A DNA stretch of 64,000 nt. Source: Bosea sp. ANAM02. Lineage in GTDB: Bacteria; Pseudomonadota; Alphaproteobacteria; Rhizobiales; Beijerinckiaceae. The DNA is taken from NCBI RefSeq assembly GCF_011764485.1, contig NZ_AP022848.1, positions 4,616,001-4,680,000 of the forward strand, read 5' to 3'. The position numbers and the translations under genes were made by a program. Positions 19,159 to 27,488 of this stretch are shown piece after piece. The notes under the pieces are model-generated. The model saw only the letters and a list, made by a program, of their open reading frames with translations. It ran no database searches and was not told where the DNA came from. Each line of letters opens with the position of its first letter. Position 1 is the stretch's first letter.

Positions 19159-20018
19159 CGGAAAGGGAACGCAGGATCGGCCCCGACGGGGGCGGCGATG
19201 CGCTGCTCTCCGTCGAGGGACTGACCGTCGGCTTCCGCACCGCCAGAGGCTATGCCGACATCCTGCACGCGGTCTCCTTCGCCGTGCGGCCGGGCACGAC
19301 GACCTGCATCGTCGGCGAAAGCGGCAGCGGCAAGAGCGTCTCCTGCCAGGCGGTGCTCGGTCTGCTGCCTGGGAACGGGCGCCGGACGGCGGGGCGCATC
19401 CTGTTCGAAGGGCGCGACCTCGCCGCCGCCAGCGAGGCCGAGCTGGAGACCATCCGCGGCCGCGGCGTCGGCATGGTGTTCCAGGACCCGCTGGGATCGC
19501 TCAACCCGCTGCACACGGTCGGGACACAGTTGCGCGAGACCTTGCGCCTGCACACCGCGCTTTCCGAGCCGCAGCGTCAGGCCCGCGCGCTGGAGCTTCT
19601 GCGCCTCGTCGGCATCCCCGAGCCGGAGCAGCGCCTCGCATCCTATGTCCACCAGTTCTCCGGCGGCATGGCGCAGCGCGTCATGATCGCGATGGCGCTG
19701 GCTTGCGAGCCGCGCCTGCTGATCGCGGACGAGCCGACCACCGCGCTCGACGTCACCATCCAGGCGCAGATCCTCGACCTCCTGAACAGGCTCAAGGCCG
19801 AGCTCGGCATGGCGATCCTGTTCGTCACCCATGATCTCGGCGTCGTCGCCGAGATGGCCGACGACGTCGTGGTGATGCGCCATGGCCGCGTCGTCGAAGC
19901 CGGCCCGGCGGAGCGCCTGCTCAAGGCCCCTGAAGCGCCCTATACGCGCGAGCTGCTGGCAGCGATGCCGCGCCTCGACGTTGCCGCGCCGGTCTATCGC
20001 GAACGGGCAGCGTCATGA
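19155..20018 (+). CDS. Peptide-type ABC transporter ATPase (DppD-like) of the GDPD-linked system
   Basis: A 287-aa ATPase starting at a GTG at 19155 that overlaps the previous stop (GTGA). The frame stays open far upstream, but that part only shadows the binding-protein gene. Walker A is [10 protein letters not shown] near residue 54, signature [15 protein letters not shown] near 171, and Walker [13 protein letters not shown] near 190. It is about 50 residues shorter than DppD and lacks the cysteine-rich C-terminal oligopeptide extension, ending shortly after the D-loop/switch region. This may reflect a non-peptide substrate class. Confidence 0.92.
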   Translation: MTERERRIGPDGGGDALLSVEGLTVGFRTARGYADILHAVSFAVRPGTTTCIVGESGSGKSVSCQAVLGLLPGNGRRTAGRILFEGRDLAAASEAELETIRGRGVGMVFQDPLGSLNPLHTVGTQLRETLRLHTALSEPQRQARALELLRLVGIPEPEQRLASYVHQFSGGMAQRVMIAMALACEPRLLIADEPTTALDVTIQAQILDLLNRLKAELGMAILFVTHDLGVVAEMADDVVVMRHGRVVEAGPAERLLKAPEAPYTRELLAAMPRLDVAAPVYRERAAS

Positions 20019-21007
20019 GCGCCGCGATCGAGCCCTTGCTGCGCGTCTCAGGTTTGCGCCGGCATTTCGGCGGCGGGCGCACCTTCCTGCGGACGCAGCG
20101 GACCATCCGCGCCGTCGAGGACGTCTCGCTGACCCTGCGGATCGGCGAGACGCTCGGGCTCGTCGGCGAATCCGGCTGCGGGAAATCGACGACAGGTCGA
20201 ATGATCGTCGGGCTCGAGCGGCCGAGCGGCGGCGAAATCCTGTTCAAGGGCCGCGACCTCACAAGCCTGACGCCGAAGGATTGGCAGCGGCAGCGCCGCG
20301 ACATCCAGATGATCTTCCAGAACCCGCAATCGGCGCTCGATCCGCGGCTCAGCATCGGCCGGCAGATCCGCGAGCCGCTCGACCTGCACGAGATCGGCGA
20401 ACGCAGCGGGCGCGACGCGGAAGTCCTAAGCCTGATGCAGGCCGTGGCGCTGGCGCCGGAGATGGCGGACCGCTTCCCGCATCAGATCAGCGGCGGGCAG
20501 GCACAGCGGGTGGTGATCGCGCGGGCGCTGGCGATGAAGCCGAGCCTGATCGTCTGCGACGAGCCGGTCTCGGCGCTCGACGTCTCCGTGCAGGCGACGG
20601 TGACGGAGCTTTTGCAGGAGCTGCAGGAGCGCTTCGACATCGCCTATCTCTTCATCTCGCACGACCTGCGCGTGGTGAAGAAGCTCTCGCACCGCATCGC
20701 CGTGATGTATCTCGGCCAGATCGTCGAGGAAGGCCCGACGGACCCGGTCTACCAACAGCCGATGCACCCCTATACGATGGCCCTGCTCGCCGCGATTCCG
20801 GACCTTTCGGCCGCGCGCGAGGCCCGGTCCGTGCGCCTCGCAGGCGATCCGCCCTCGCCGGCCAACCCGCCGGCCGGCTGCCATTTCCACACGCGCTGTC
20901 CCTATGCCCGTCCGCGCTGCTCGGCCGAGATGCCGAAGCTGCGTCCAATGGGCGAAGGCCGCAGCGTCCGCTGCCATTTTGCTGGTGAACTGGGAGTTGC
21001 GTCATGA
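20015..21007 (+). CDS. Peptide-type ABC transporter ATPase (DppF-like) of the GDPD-linked system
   Basis: A 330-aa ATPase whose ATG overlaps the preceding stop by 4 bp. Walker A is GESGCGKST near residue 52, signature ISGGQAQRVVIARAL near 161, and Walker [13 protein letters not shown] near 182. Unlike its partner it keeps the C-terminal oligo/dipeptide extension (PPAGCHFHTRCPYARPRC near 288-305). Its stop overlaps the ATG of the GDPD at 21004, so transporter and phosphodiesterase are translationally coupled. Confidence 0.94.
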   Translation: MSAAIEPLLRVSGLRRHFGGGRTFLRTQRTIRAVEDVSLTLRIGETLGLVGESGCGKSTTGRMIVGLERPSGGEILFKGRDLTSLTPKDWQRQRRDIQMIFQNPQSALDPRLSIGRQIREPLDLHEIGERSGRDAEVLSLMQAVALAPEMADRFPHQISGGQAQRVVIARALAMKPSLIVCDEPVSALDVSVQATVTELLQELQERFDIAYLFISHDLRVVKKLSHRIAVMYLGQIVEEGPTDPVYQQPMHPYTMALLAAIPDLSAAREARSVRLAGDPPSPANPPAGCHFHTRCPYARPRCSAEMPKLRPMGEGRSVRCHFAGELGVAS

Positions 21008-21729
21008 CCCCGCCACTCGTCATCGCACATCGCGGCCATTCCGCCCGCTATCCCGAGAACACGCTGGAGGCCTATCGCGCCGCGATCGCGTCGGGTGCCG
21101 ATCTTGTCGAGACCGATGCGCGGCTCAGCGCCGACGGCATCGTCATCGCGTCGCATGATCCCGATCTCGTCCGGGTCGCAGGCAGCGATGCCGCGATCGT
21201 GGAGACGTCTCACGAACAGCTCAAGGCCATCGCCCGCTCCGGCGGCGTTCAGCTCGCGACGCTGGCAGAGGCGCTCGCCGCGATCTGCCCGCATCGCGAA
21301 GCGCTGATCGACATCAAGACGAAAGACCTCGCGATCATCGACGCGGTGCTCGCGGTGATCAGGGACCTGGACCTGCTCGACCGGGTCTGGATCGGCGCGC
21401 GCGAGGTGCTTCAGGTTGCCCATGCCACGCTCAAGGTGCCGGGCATCCGCATGCTCGCCTTCCTGCCCGACAAGGCCAATCCGGATCACTATGCCGCCGC
21501 GGGCGCGAGCGCTTTCCGCATCTGGGAGGGCGCTCTCGACGGCCCGGTCGCGTCGCGGCTGCTGGGGCGCGTGCCCGTCTGGGTCACGGCCGGAGGCACC
21601 GGCACCGGCCGCATCGTCGGCGATGTCGATGGCGACGGTCTTCGCGCCATCCTCGCGCATGCGCCGCAGGCCGTGCTGCTCAACGACCCCGACCTGCTGA
21701 CCGGCTTCCAGAGCCGCAAGGCCTCGTGA
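21004..21729 (+). CDS. Glycerophosphodiester phosphodiesterase inside the ABC operon
   Basis: A 241-aa GDPD-family enzyme. Catalytic elements are visible: AHRGHSARYPENT (residues about 8-20), LVETDARLSADGIVIASHDP (about 36-55) and the metal-binding DIK at LIDIKTKDL near 102. There is no signal peptide, so it should act in the cytoplasm on imported substrate. Four-base overlaps join it to the upstream ATPase and the downstream permease. That places an enzyme gene in the middle of the transporter genes, which is strong evidence that its substrate is what the transporter imports. It is clearly different in sequence from the divergent GDPD at 15781. Confidence 0.93.
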   Translation: MTPPLVIAHRGHSARYPENTLEAYRAAIASGADLVETDARLSADGIVIASHDPDLVRVAGSDAAIVETSHEQLKAIARSGGVQLATLAEALAAICPHREALIDIKTKDLAIIDAVLAVIRDLDLLDRVWIGAREVLQVAHATLKVPGIRMLAFLPDKANPDHYAAAGASAFRIWEGALDGPVASRLLGRVPVWVTAGGTGTGRIVGDVDGDGLRAILAHAPQAVLLNDPDLLTGFQSRKAS

Positions 21730-22661
21730 TGCCCGGCCGGCTCTTCCTGACCAAGCTGGCGCGCGGCCTGCTGACCGTGTGGCTGATCGTGACGCTGACC
21801 TTCGTTGCGCTCAATCTGTCTGGCGACCCCATCGAGGCGCTGGTCGGCGACCAGGCTCCGGCCGAGGTCGTCGCGCATTACCGCGAGAAATTCGGCCTCG
21901 ACCGACCGCTGTGGCAGCAATACGTCTCCTATGTCGCGGGAATCGCGCAGGGCGATTTCGGCCTGTCGCTGTCCGATCAGCAGCCTGCGATCGAGCTCAT
22001 CGCCGCGGCGCTGCCGCGCACGCTCCGGCTCGGGCTCACCGCCTTCCTGCTCGGCCTCGTCCTCGGCGTCGGGCTCGGCATCGTCGCGGCGCTCAACCGC
22101 AACCGGGCGATCGACCGCTTCGTGATGAGCTTCGCCGTGCTCGGCTTCAGCCTGCCGAATTTCTTCCTGGGTATCCTGCTGATCCTGCTGTTCTCGCTGC
22201 ATTGGCGCCTGCTGCCGAGTTCGGGCGACCAGACGATCTGGCACCTGATCCTGCCGGCGATCACGCTCGGCACGCATTTCGCCGGCACCTTCGCCCGCTT
22301 CACCCGCTCGGCCATGCTCGAGGTGCTGAACAAGCAATATGTCGTCGCCGCCCGGGCCAAGGGTGTTCCACGCCCGCGCCGGGTGCTCTGGCATGCCCTG
22401 CCCAATGCCGCGATCCCGATCATCACGATCATCGGCCTCAAGCTCGGCGATCTCGTCGCCGGCTCGATCATCGTCGAGACCGTCTTCGCAGTGCCTGGCG
22501 TCGGGCGGCTGCTGGTCAACGCGGTGACCTCGCGCGATTTCGCGCTGGTGCAGGCGATCCTGATCATGACCTCGATCACGATGGTTCTCGCCAACCTCGC
22601 CGTCGACGCGATCTACGCGCTGATCGACCCGCGCATGCGCGCCGCCCGCTCGGAGAGCTGA
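21726..22661 (+). CDS. Peptide-type ABC transporter permease (DppB-like) of the GDPD-linked system
   Basis: A 311-aa BPD_transp_1 permease with N-terminal FLTKLARGLLTVWLIVTLTFVALNLSGDPIEALVGDQAP, the DppB-type first segment and loop. The EAA loop is YVVAARAKGVPRPRRVLWHALPNAAIPI near residues 204-231. The start is either a GTG at 21726 (GTGA overlap with the GDPD stop) or the ATG at 21729. It is about 25 residues shorter than DppB because of a shorter periplasmic loop. Confidence 0.93.
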   Translation: MMPGRLFLTKLARGLLTVWLIVTLTFVALNLSGDPIEALVGDQAPAEVVAHYREKFGLDRPLWQQYVSYVAGIAQGDFGLSLSDQQPAIELIAAALPRTLRLGLTAFLLGLVLGVGLGIVAALNRNRAIDRFVMSFAVLGFSLPNFFLGILLILLFSLHWRLLPSSGDQTIWHLILPAITLGTHFAGTFARFTRSAMLEVLNKQYVVAARAKGVPRPRRVLWHALPNAAIPIITIIGLKLGDLVAGSIIVETVFAVPGVGRLLVNAVTSRDFALVQAILIMTSITMVLANLAVDAIYALIDPRMRAARSES

Positions 22662-22662
22662 G

Positions 22663-23544
22663 ATGGCGCTGACGACCCTCTTCCGCCGGAAGGACGATGC
22701 GCCGGTGAAGGCCGAAGCGCGCTATCCGGCCCTCGTCATCGCGGCGCTCGTCCTGCTCGGCCTGATCCTCGTGATCTTCCTCTTCGCCGACTGGCTCGCG
22801 CCTTACGACTACCGCACGCAGTCGCTGCTGAAGCGTCTGAAGCCGCCGAGCTTTCTCGGCGGCCTGCCGCAGCACCCGCTTGGCACCGACGAACTCGGGC
22901 GCGACGTCCTCAGCCGCCTGATCTACGCGATCCGCTTCAGCGTGCTGGTCGCGCTCGGCGGCACGCTGATCGGCGCCCTGATCGGCACCACGCTCGGCTT
23001 CATCGCGGCCCATTTCCGCGGGCTCACCGAGGAAGCGATCATGATGCTGGCGGACGTGCAGGCGTCCTTGCCCTTCATGATGATCGCGCTGGCGCTGATT
23101 GCCCTGTTCGGCGGCGGCTTCTTCCTGTTCGTGGCGATCATGGGCTTCTATGGCTGGGAGGTCTTCGCGCGATTGACGCGCGGCGTCGTCATCGCCGCCA
23201 ACACGCAGGGTTATGCCACCGCCGTGACCGCACTCGGGGCGCCCGCCCGCCATGTCTATCTCCGGCATGTCCTGCCGAATATCCTGAGTGTGCTGATCGT
23301 CCAGTTCACGCTGAATTTCCCGCAGGTGATCCTGCTGGAGACCTCGCTCAGCTTCCTCGGCCTCGGCATCCGCCCGCCCCTGACCAGCCTCGGCCAGATG
23401 CTCGGCGCCGGCCGCGCCTATCTGACCAGCGCCTGGTGGATCGCGCTGCTGCCGGGCCTGGCGATCTTCCTGACGACGATGTCGATCTCGATCGTCGGCG
23501 ACTGGATCCGCGACCGGCTCGACCCGACGCTGCAATCGCGCTGA
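22663..23544 (+). CDS. Peptide-type ABC transporter permease (DppC-like) of the GDPD-linked system
   Basis: A 293-aa permease with an N-terminal membrane segment (PALVIAALVLLGLILVIFLFADWLAPYDYRTQ), the family phrase HPLGTDELGRDVLSRLIYAIRFSV, and an EAA loop at YATAVTALGAPARHVYLRHVLPN. Its ATG starts 1 bp after the upstream permease stop. It is the last gene of the RpiR-SBP-ATPase-ATPase-GDPD-permease-permease unit. The next gene is on the opposite strand, 10 bp away. Confidence 0.93.
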   Translation: MALTTLFRRKDDAPVKAEARYPALVIAALVLLGLILVIFLFADWLAPYDYRTQSLLKRLKPPSFLGGLPQHPLGTDELGRDVLSRLIYAIRFSVLVALGGTLIGALIGTTLGFIAAHFRGLTEEAIMMLADVQASLPFMMIALALIALFGGGFFLFVAIMGFYGWEVFARLTRGVVIAANTQGYATAVTALGAPARHVYLRHVLPNILSVLIVQFTLNFPQVILLETSLSFLGLGIRPPLTSLGQMLGAGRAYLTSAWWIALLPGLAIFLTTMSISIVGDWIRDRLDPTLQSR

Positions 23545-23554
23545 CCGGCTACCC

Positions 23555-24307
23555 TCAGGAAAGATCAGTCCGGCCGAGGATACGCCGGGCCGCTGTCCGC
23601 AACGCACGCTGATCGGCATAGCCGACCGCCTTGACGACCTGCTGCGGCGAAGCGCCATCGCTCGTCATCGTCATGGCCCTGAGCACGCGCAGGCGGGCAC
23701 GCCAATCGCCCAGGCTCATCCCCGTCTCGGCCCTGAAGCCGCGCGTCAGGGTGCGCCGGCTCGCGCCGGCCCGCTCGGCCCAGCCGTCGAGATCGACGTC
23801 GAGCGCCGGGTCCTTCAGCAGCGCATCGCAGATCCGCCGCAGGCGCGGGTCGCGCGGCAGGGGGAGCGTCAGCGGGGTTTCGGGCGCTCGCGCGATCTCG
23901 TCGAGGATCAGCGCGGCGAGATGGCCGCCGCGCCCGGCCTCGTCATAGAGCAGCGGCTCGACTGACAGCGCCTCCAGTGCCGAAGCCAGCAGGGCCGAGA
24001 CCTCCAGCACGCGACACCCCGAGGGCAGGACGCCGACCGCCTCGGGCGCGATATACGCCGAGCACATCGAGACCGCGCCATGCATTCTGACTTCATGGGA
24101 GAGACGCGGCGGTATCCAGAGCGCGTGCCGGGCCGGCAGAACCCAGGTGCCGTCCTCGGCCCGCACCAGCGTCAGCCCGGCCGTCGCATAGAGCAATTGC
24201 GCGCGCGGATGGCTGTGCCAGCCCGTACTCGCGCCGGACTCGTAGCTCTTCGGCATCACGGCAACCGCGCGCGGCACCGTCTGATAGGCCTCGCTTGCGT
24301 TGCGCAT
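23555..24307 (-). CDS. AraC-family transcriptional regulator with N-terminal cupin
   Basis: A 250-aa regulator. The N-terminal arm-binding cupin (AraC_binding, residues about 10-90) includes STGWHSHPRAQLLYATAGLTLV. Two HTH motifs lie in the C-terminal 100 residues: LDVDLDGWAERAGASRRTLTRGFRAETGMSLGDWRARLRVLRAM, and the second helix pair in SPQQVVKAVGYADQRALRTAARRILG. Single-domain regulators of this size often control a divergent transporter, and the MFS gene at 24401 is divergent across 93 bp. The regulator is therefore the likely controller of that carrier. Confidence 0.9.
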   Translation of the reverse strand: MRNASEAYQTVPRAVAVMPKSYESGASTGWHSHPRAQLLYATAGLTLVRAEDGTWVLPARHALWIPPRLSHEVRMHGAVSMCSAYIAPEAVGVLPSGCRVLEVSALLASALEALSVEPLLYDEAGRGGHLAALILDEIARAPETPLTLPLPRDPRLRRICDALLKDPALDVDLDGWAERAGASRRTLTRGFRAETGMSLGDWRARLRVLRAMTMTSDGASPQQVVKAVGYADQRALRTAARRILGRTDLS

Positions 24308-24400
24308 CCTATGCCCTGTTTGGCCCGATCATGTCGAATAACGACCCGACAGGCTTAGCGGGTCAAGCTAGGATCGCACATCATCGCTGCGAGATCGCCC

Positions 24401-25600
24401 ATGATTCCCGAGACGCTGTCCAGGCGCACCCTGCTTTTCGTCAACGCGGCGCACGCGCTCGACCATTTCGTGCTGCTGATCTATCCGACCGCGGTGATCG
24501 CCATCGCGGCACAAACCGATCTCAGCTACGCGGAACTGATCGGCCTCGCCACCGGCGCCTTCGTCGCCTTCGGCCTGTGCTCCCTGCCGATGGGCTGGCT
24601 CTCGGACCGGTTCGGCCGGCGCAACATGCTCGCCGTGTTCTTCCTCGGCTATGGCCTGTCCTGCCTCGGCGTCGCCAGCGCGGACCGTCCCGCCGCCTTC
24701 GCCGGCTGGCTGCTCGTGCTCGGCGTGGCATCGGCGATCTATCACCCCGTCGGCTCGACCATGCTGGTCAGCCATGCCCGCCAGCTCGGCCGCGATCTTG
24801 GCGTCAACGCCGTCTGGGGCAATCTCGGCGCCGCTTCGGCCGCCGGCGTCACCGCGCTGATCGCCGCGCAATTCGGCTGGCGCTTCGCCTTCATCCTGCC
24901 CGGCCTCGTCTGCCTCGTGCTGGGCGCGGCGTTCCTCGCGCTGGTGCCCGGCGACGGAAACCCGTCCGCGAGCCGCTCCGGCAAGGCCGAGCTCGTCCCG
25001 GTCAGCCGGCCGATGGCGCTGCTCGTCGTTTTCGCCGTCGCGGTCATCGCCGGCGGCATGACCTTCAACATCACCACGATCGCGTTGCCGAAGGTCATCG
25101 ACGAGCGGCTCGGCCTCGACCTGCCCTTGGCGCTGATCGGCTCTCTGGCGACGCTCGTCTTCGTCTTCGGCGCCGCGACGCAATGGCTGATGGGCCGCCT
25201 CGTCGATCGCTTCACGCTGCCGGCCCTGTTCGTCGGGCTCGCGCTATTCCAGCCGCTCGGCCTCGCGCTCGCGGCGACGACCTCCGGCGTGCCGCTGCTC
25301 ATCGGCCTCGTCATGACCATGGCCGCGATCTACGGGCAGGTCGTCGTCAACGACGCGATGGTCGCCCGCTACGTGCCGGCGCAACATCGCGCCAAGGCCT
25401 TCAGCGTGCGCTATTTCCTCGGTTTCACGGTCAGCGGCTTCGTTGTGCCGATGCTGGCCCTGCTGCATGCGCAGGGCGGGTTCGGGCTCGTGCTGGCCGG
25501 CGCCAGCGTCTTCGGCCTGATCGTCTGGTGCGCCGCGCTGGCCTTCTTCTTCCTGGCGCAGGCCGCGCCCGCGGCGAGCACCGTGCCCGCCGAACAATAG
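24401..25600 (+). CDS. Major facilitator superfamily transporter
   Basis: A 399-aa protein with about 12 membrane segments. The MFS loop 2-3 signature is GWLSDRFGRRNML near residue 65; the matching second-half signature is LMGRLVDRF near 265. The segment LGVASAIYHPVGSTMLVSHARQLGRDLGVNAVWGNLG resembles the fosmidomycin-resistance/Fsr-like subgroup of drug exporters. Substrate and direction cannot be read from sequence. It is divergent from the AraC regulator, and its stop faces the convergent AGE-family gene 18 bp away. Confidence 0.88.
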   Translation: MIPETLSRRTLLFVNAAHALDHFVLLIYPTAVIAIAAQTDLSYAELIGLATGAFVAFGLCSLPMGWLSDRFGRRNMLAVFFLGYGLSCLGVASADRPAAFAGWLLVLGVASAIYHPVGSTMLVSHARQLGRDLGVNAVWGNLGAASAAGVTALIAAQFGWRFAFILPGLVCLVLGAAFLALVPGDGNPSASRSGKAELVPVSRPMALLVVFAVAVIAGGMTFNITTIALPKVIDERLGLDLPLALIGSLATLVFVFGAATQWLMGRLVDRFTLPALFVGLALFQPLGLALAATTSGVPLLIGLVMTMAAIYGQVVVNDAMVARYVPAQHRAKAFSVRYFLGFTVSGFVVPMLALLHAQGGFGLVLAGASVFGLIVWCAALAFFFLAQAAPAASTVPAEQ

Positions 25601-25618
25601 ATTCCGCCAACGGCCCGG

Positions 25619-26785
25619 TCAGCCTGCGCGAACACGCTCCCTTTCCGCGAGAGCGAGCAGGAGGTGGTAGAGCACCCGCACCGGGATCACGGTCTGGGTC
25701 GGCGTTCCATCTCTCGCCACCTGATTGAACCAGAGCCCGGTCTCGGGCGCGACGAACCAGCGAAACAGGCTGGCAAGATGCCTGTCGAGACGCGTAGCCG
25801 CATCGGCGTCATCCAGGAATTCGATCCGGGCGAGGAAGGCCTTGATCGCCTCGGTCTGAGGCCAGAGCAGCTTGGTCGAGGCCGTGATGCTGCCCGAGCG
25901 GTCGACAACGTCGAAAGCGGCGAGCGGGCCAGCCGCGCCGTTGTCGAGACCGTGCAGGATCGCGAAGTCATAGAGCCTCTCCGCCAGATCGCGCGCCTGC
26001 GTGTCGCCGGTAAGGCGCCAGTGATGCAGCAGGAGCCAGGTCCATTCGAAGTGATGGCCGGGCTCGCAGACCATGCCGGCCGCCCCGGGAGCGGGCTGCC
26101 AGTCATCGGTGAAATACTCGCCGAGCGTCCCGGCTCCGGCATCGACCAGGCGCTCGCGCGCCAGCCGGACGATCGCATCGGCGTGGTCGAGCCAGCGTCG
26201 CTCCCCGGTCGCTTCGGCCAGCGCGTGGAACGCCTCCAGCAGATGCATATGCGGGTTCTGCCGGCGCGGCAGGCTGCCCAGCGTGTCCTCGACGAAACCG
26301 CCCTGTGGATGCGCCATCTCGCTTGCGATGAAGCCGATCACCTCGTCGGCGATCGCGAGAGCCTGATCGTCCCGCGTCGCGCGATGGTACCAGGCCATGG
26401 CAAAGAGCACGAAGGCGAGATCGTAGAGATCGGTGCGGACATCTACGGCCGAGCCGTCCTCGCGGACCGAATGCAGGAAGCGCCCCTGCCCGCCTTCCCG
26501 GCAGGCATCGCGCAGGAAGGCGAAGCCGTGACGGGCGGCATCGAGCGCATGCCCCTGCGGGTCGAGCAGGTGGGCATGGCTGAAGACATAGATCAGCCGG
26601 GCGGTGACCAGCGTCGTCCGGACCGGGCCGGGCTCGCGGTCCGGATCGGCCGGATCGAACATCTCGACGTAACCGGCGCGGCCGGGCCGGACGGCGCGAG
26701 CGATCCAGGCCGGGATGAGGGTGTCGCTGAGCCACGCCTTCGACGGCAGGCCGGCGGCGGTTTCCAAGGCTTCTTCAGACTTCAT
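25619..26785 (-). CDS. AGE-family (N-acylglucosamine 2-epimerase / mannose isomerase-like) sugar epimerase
   Basis: A 388-aa (alpha/alpha)6-barrel protein. Family signatures are GGFVEDTLG and QNPHMHLLEAFHAL (about residues 165-190), CEPGHHFEWTWLLLHHW near 240 with the catalytic-type His and Glu, and LLWPQTEAIKAFLA near 308. Relatives interconvert mannose and fructose, or glucose and mannose, or epimerise N-acylglucosamine; which one applies cannot be decided. It is alone on its strand, convergent with the MFS gene, and 115 bp from the Lrp gene stop. Confidence 0.85.
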   Translation of the reverse strand: MKSEEALETAAGLPSKAWLSDTLIPAWIARAVRPGRAGYVEMFDPADPDREPGPVRTTLVTARLIYVFSHAHLLDPQGHALDAARHGFAFLRDACREGGQGRFLHSVREDGSAVDVRTDLYDLAFVLFAMAWYHRATRDDQALAIADEVIGFIASEMAHPQGGFVEDTLGSLPRRQNPHMHLLEAFHALAEATGERRWLDHADAIVRLARERLVDAGAGTLGEYFTDDWQPAPGAAGMVCEPGHHFEWTWLLLHHWRLTGDTQARDLAERLYDFAILHGLDNGAAGPLAAFDVVDRSGSITASTKLLWPQTEAIKAFLARIEFLDDADAATRLDRHLASLFRWFVAPETGLWFNQVARDGTPTQTVIPVRVLYHLLLALAERERVRAG

Positions 26786-26900
26786 CGGGCGTTACCTTCG
26801 GGGAGGCACTGCGACGAACCGGAGATCAAAGAACCGTGTCGTCGCGAACAGGCCGAATCGATAGCGCCTGCCGGACCGTGCGCCAAGACGAGCATCCCGC

Positions 26901-27362
26901 TCAGGCCGCGCCCCAGCCGACGACTTCCCGCATGGCGATATAGCTATGGTATTCCGCGACGTTCGGGTCGTCATGGAAGACCTCGCGGGTAAAGGCGGCA
27001 TAGGCGGCCATGCTCTCGACCTGCAGATGCAGCACGAAATCGGCGTCCCCCGTCACATAGGAAGCGTGTTTGACCTCGGGCCGGGCCTGGAGCTTGCGGG
27101 CGAAATCGCCATAGGTCCGCGAGCCCTGGATGATCGAGACGGTGACATGCACCGTCACCGGCACGCCCATCACCTCCGGACTGACGATCGAGACATCGGC
27201 CGTGATGACTTTTTCCGCCCGTAGCCGCCTCAATCGCCGCAGCACCGCGCTCTGGGACAGGCCCACGCGCTCGGCCAGCACCCGCGCCGGCGTCTGGTTG
27301 TCGGCCTGCATCTCTTTGAGCAAGGCATGATCAAACTTGTCGAGATCGACCGTTTTGGCCAC
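26901..27362 (-). CDS. Lrp/AsnC-family transcriptional regulator
   Basis: A 153-aa feast/famine regulator. The N-terminal HTH is DLDKFDHALLKEMQADNQTPARVLAERVGLSQSAVLRRLRRLRAEKVI. The C-terminal RAM/AsnC ligand-binding domain includes VHVTVSII, VKHASYVTGDADFVLHLQVESMAAYAAFTREVF. The frame can be extended to a TTG at 27383, but the GTG at 27362 is the better start: it gives the usual short N-terminus and has a GTGGGG sequence upstream. Divergent from the PLP-enzyme gene at 27489, which it most likely controls in response to an amino acid. Confidence 0.92.
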   Translation of the reverse strand: MAKTVDLDKFDHALLKEMQADNQTPARVLAERVGLSQSAVLRRLRRLRAEKVITADVSIVSPEVMGVPVTVHVTVSIIQGSRTYGDFARKLQARPEVKHASYVTGDADFVLHLQVESMAAYAAFTREVFHDDPNVAEYHSYIAMREVVGWGAA

Positions 27363-27379
27363 GAAATACCCCACGATCG

Positions 27380-27407
27380 GCAAAATTCGTCATTCGATAG
27401 CAAAATT
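27380..27407. promoter_or_regulatory. Direct-repeat Lrp site candidate
   Basis: The octamer GCAAAATT occurs at 27380-27387 and again at 27400-27407, exactly 20 bp apart (about two helical turns). It lies in the divergent region between the Lrp gene and the PLP-enzyme gene. Lrp-type octamers bind phased half-sites like this. The motif itself is too short to be decisive. Confidence 0.4.
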
Positions 27408-27488
27408 GGGCGACAATCGCCAGGCGTTCGCCGGCATGATCCCAGCATCCGCCGATCCCTCGGCAGCCATGAATCCGGGAAGCAGGCC

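Noticed and set aside
20015..21007. Counting the two ABC clusters (6657-14966 and 17551-23544) as a tandem duplication
   Set aside because: Gene order, ATPase tail, permease loops and binding-protein sequences differ clearly, so they are separate members of the same class.
27384..27488. SAM or other riboswitch before the Cys/Met PLP-enzyme gene
   Set aside because: The leader is only about 100 bp and I see none of the conserved SAM-I/SAM-II core pairings.
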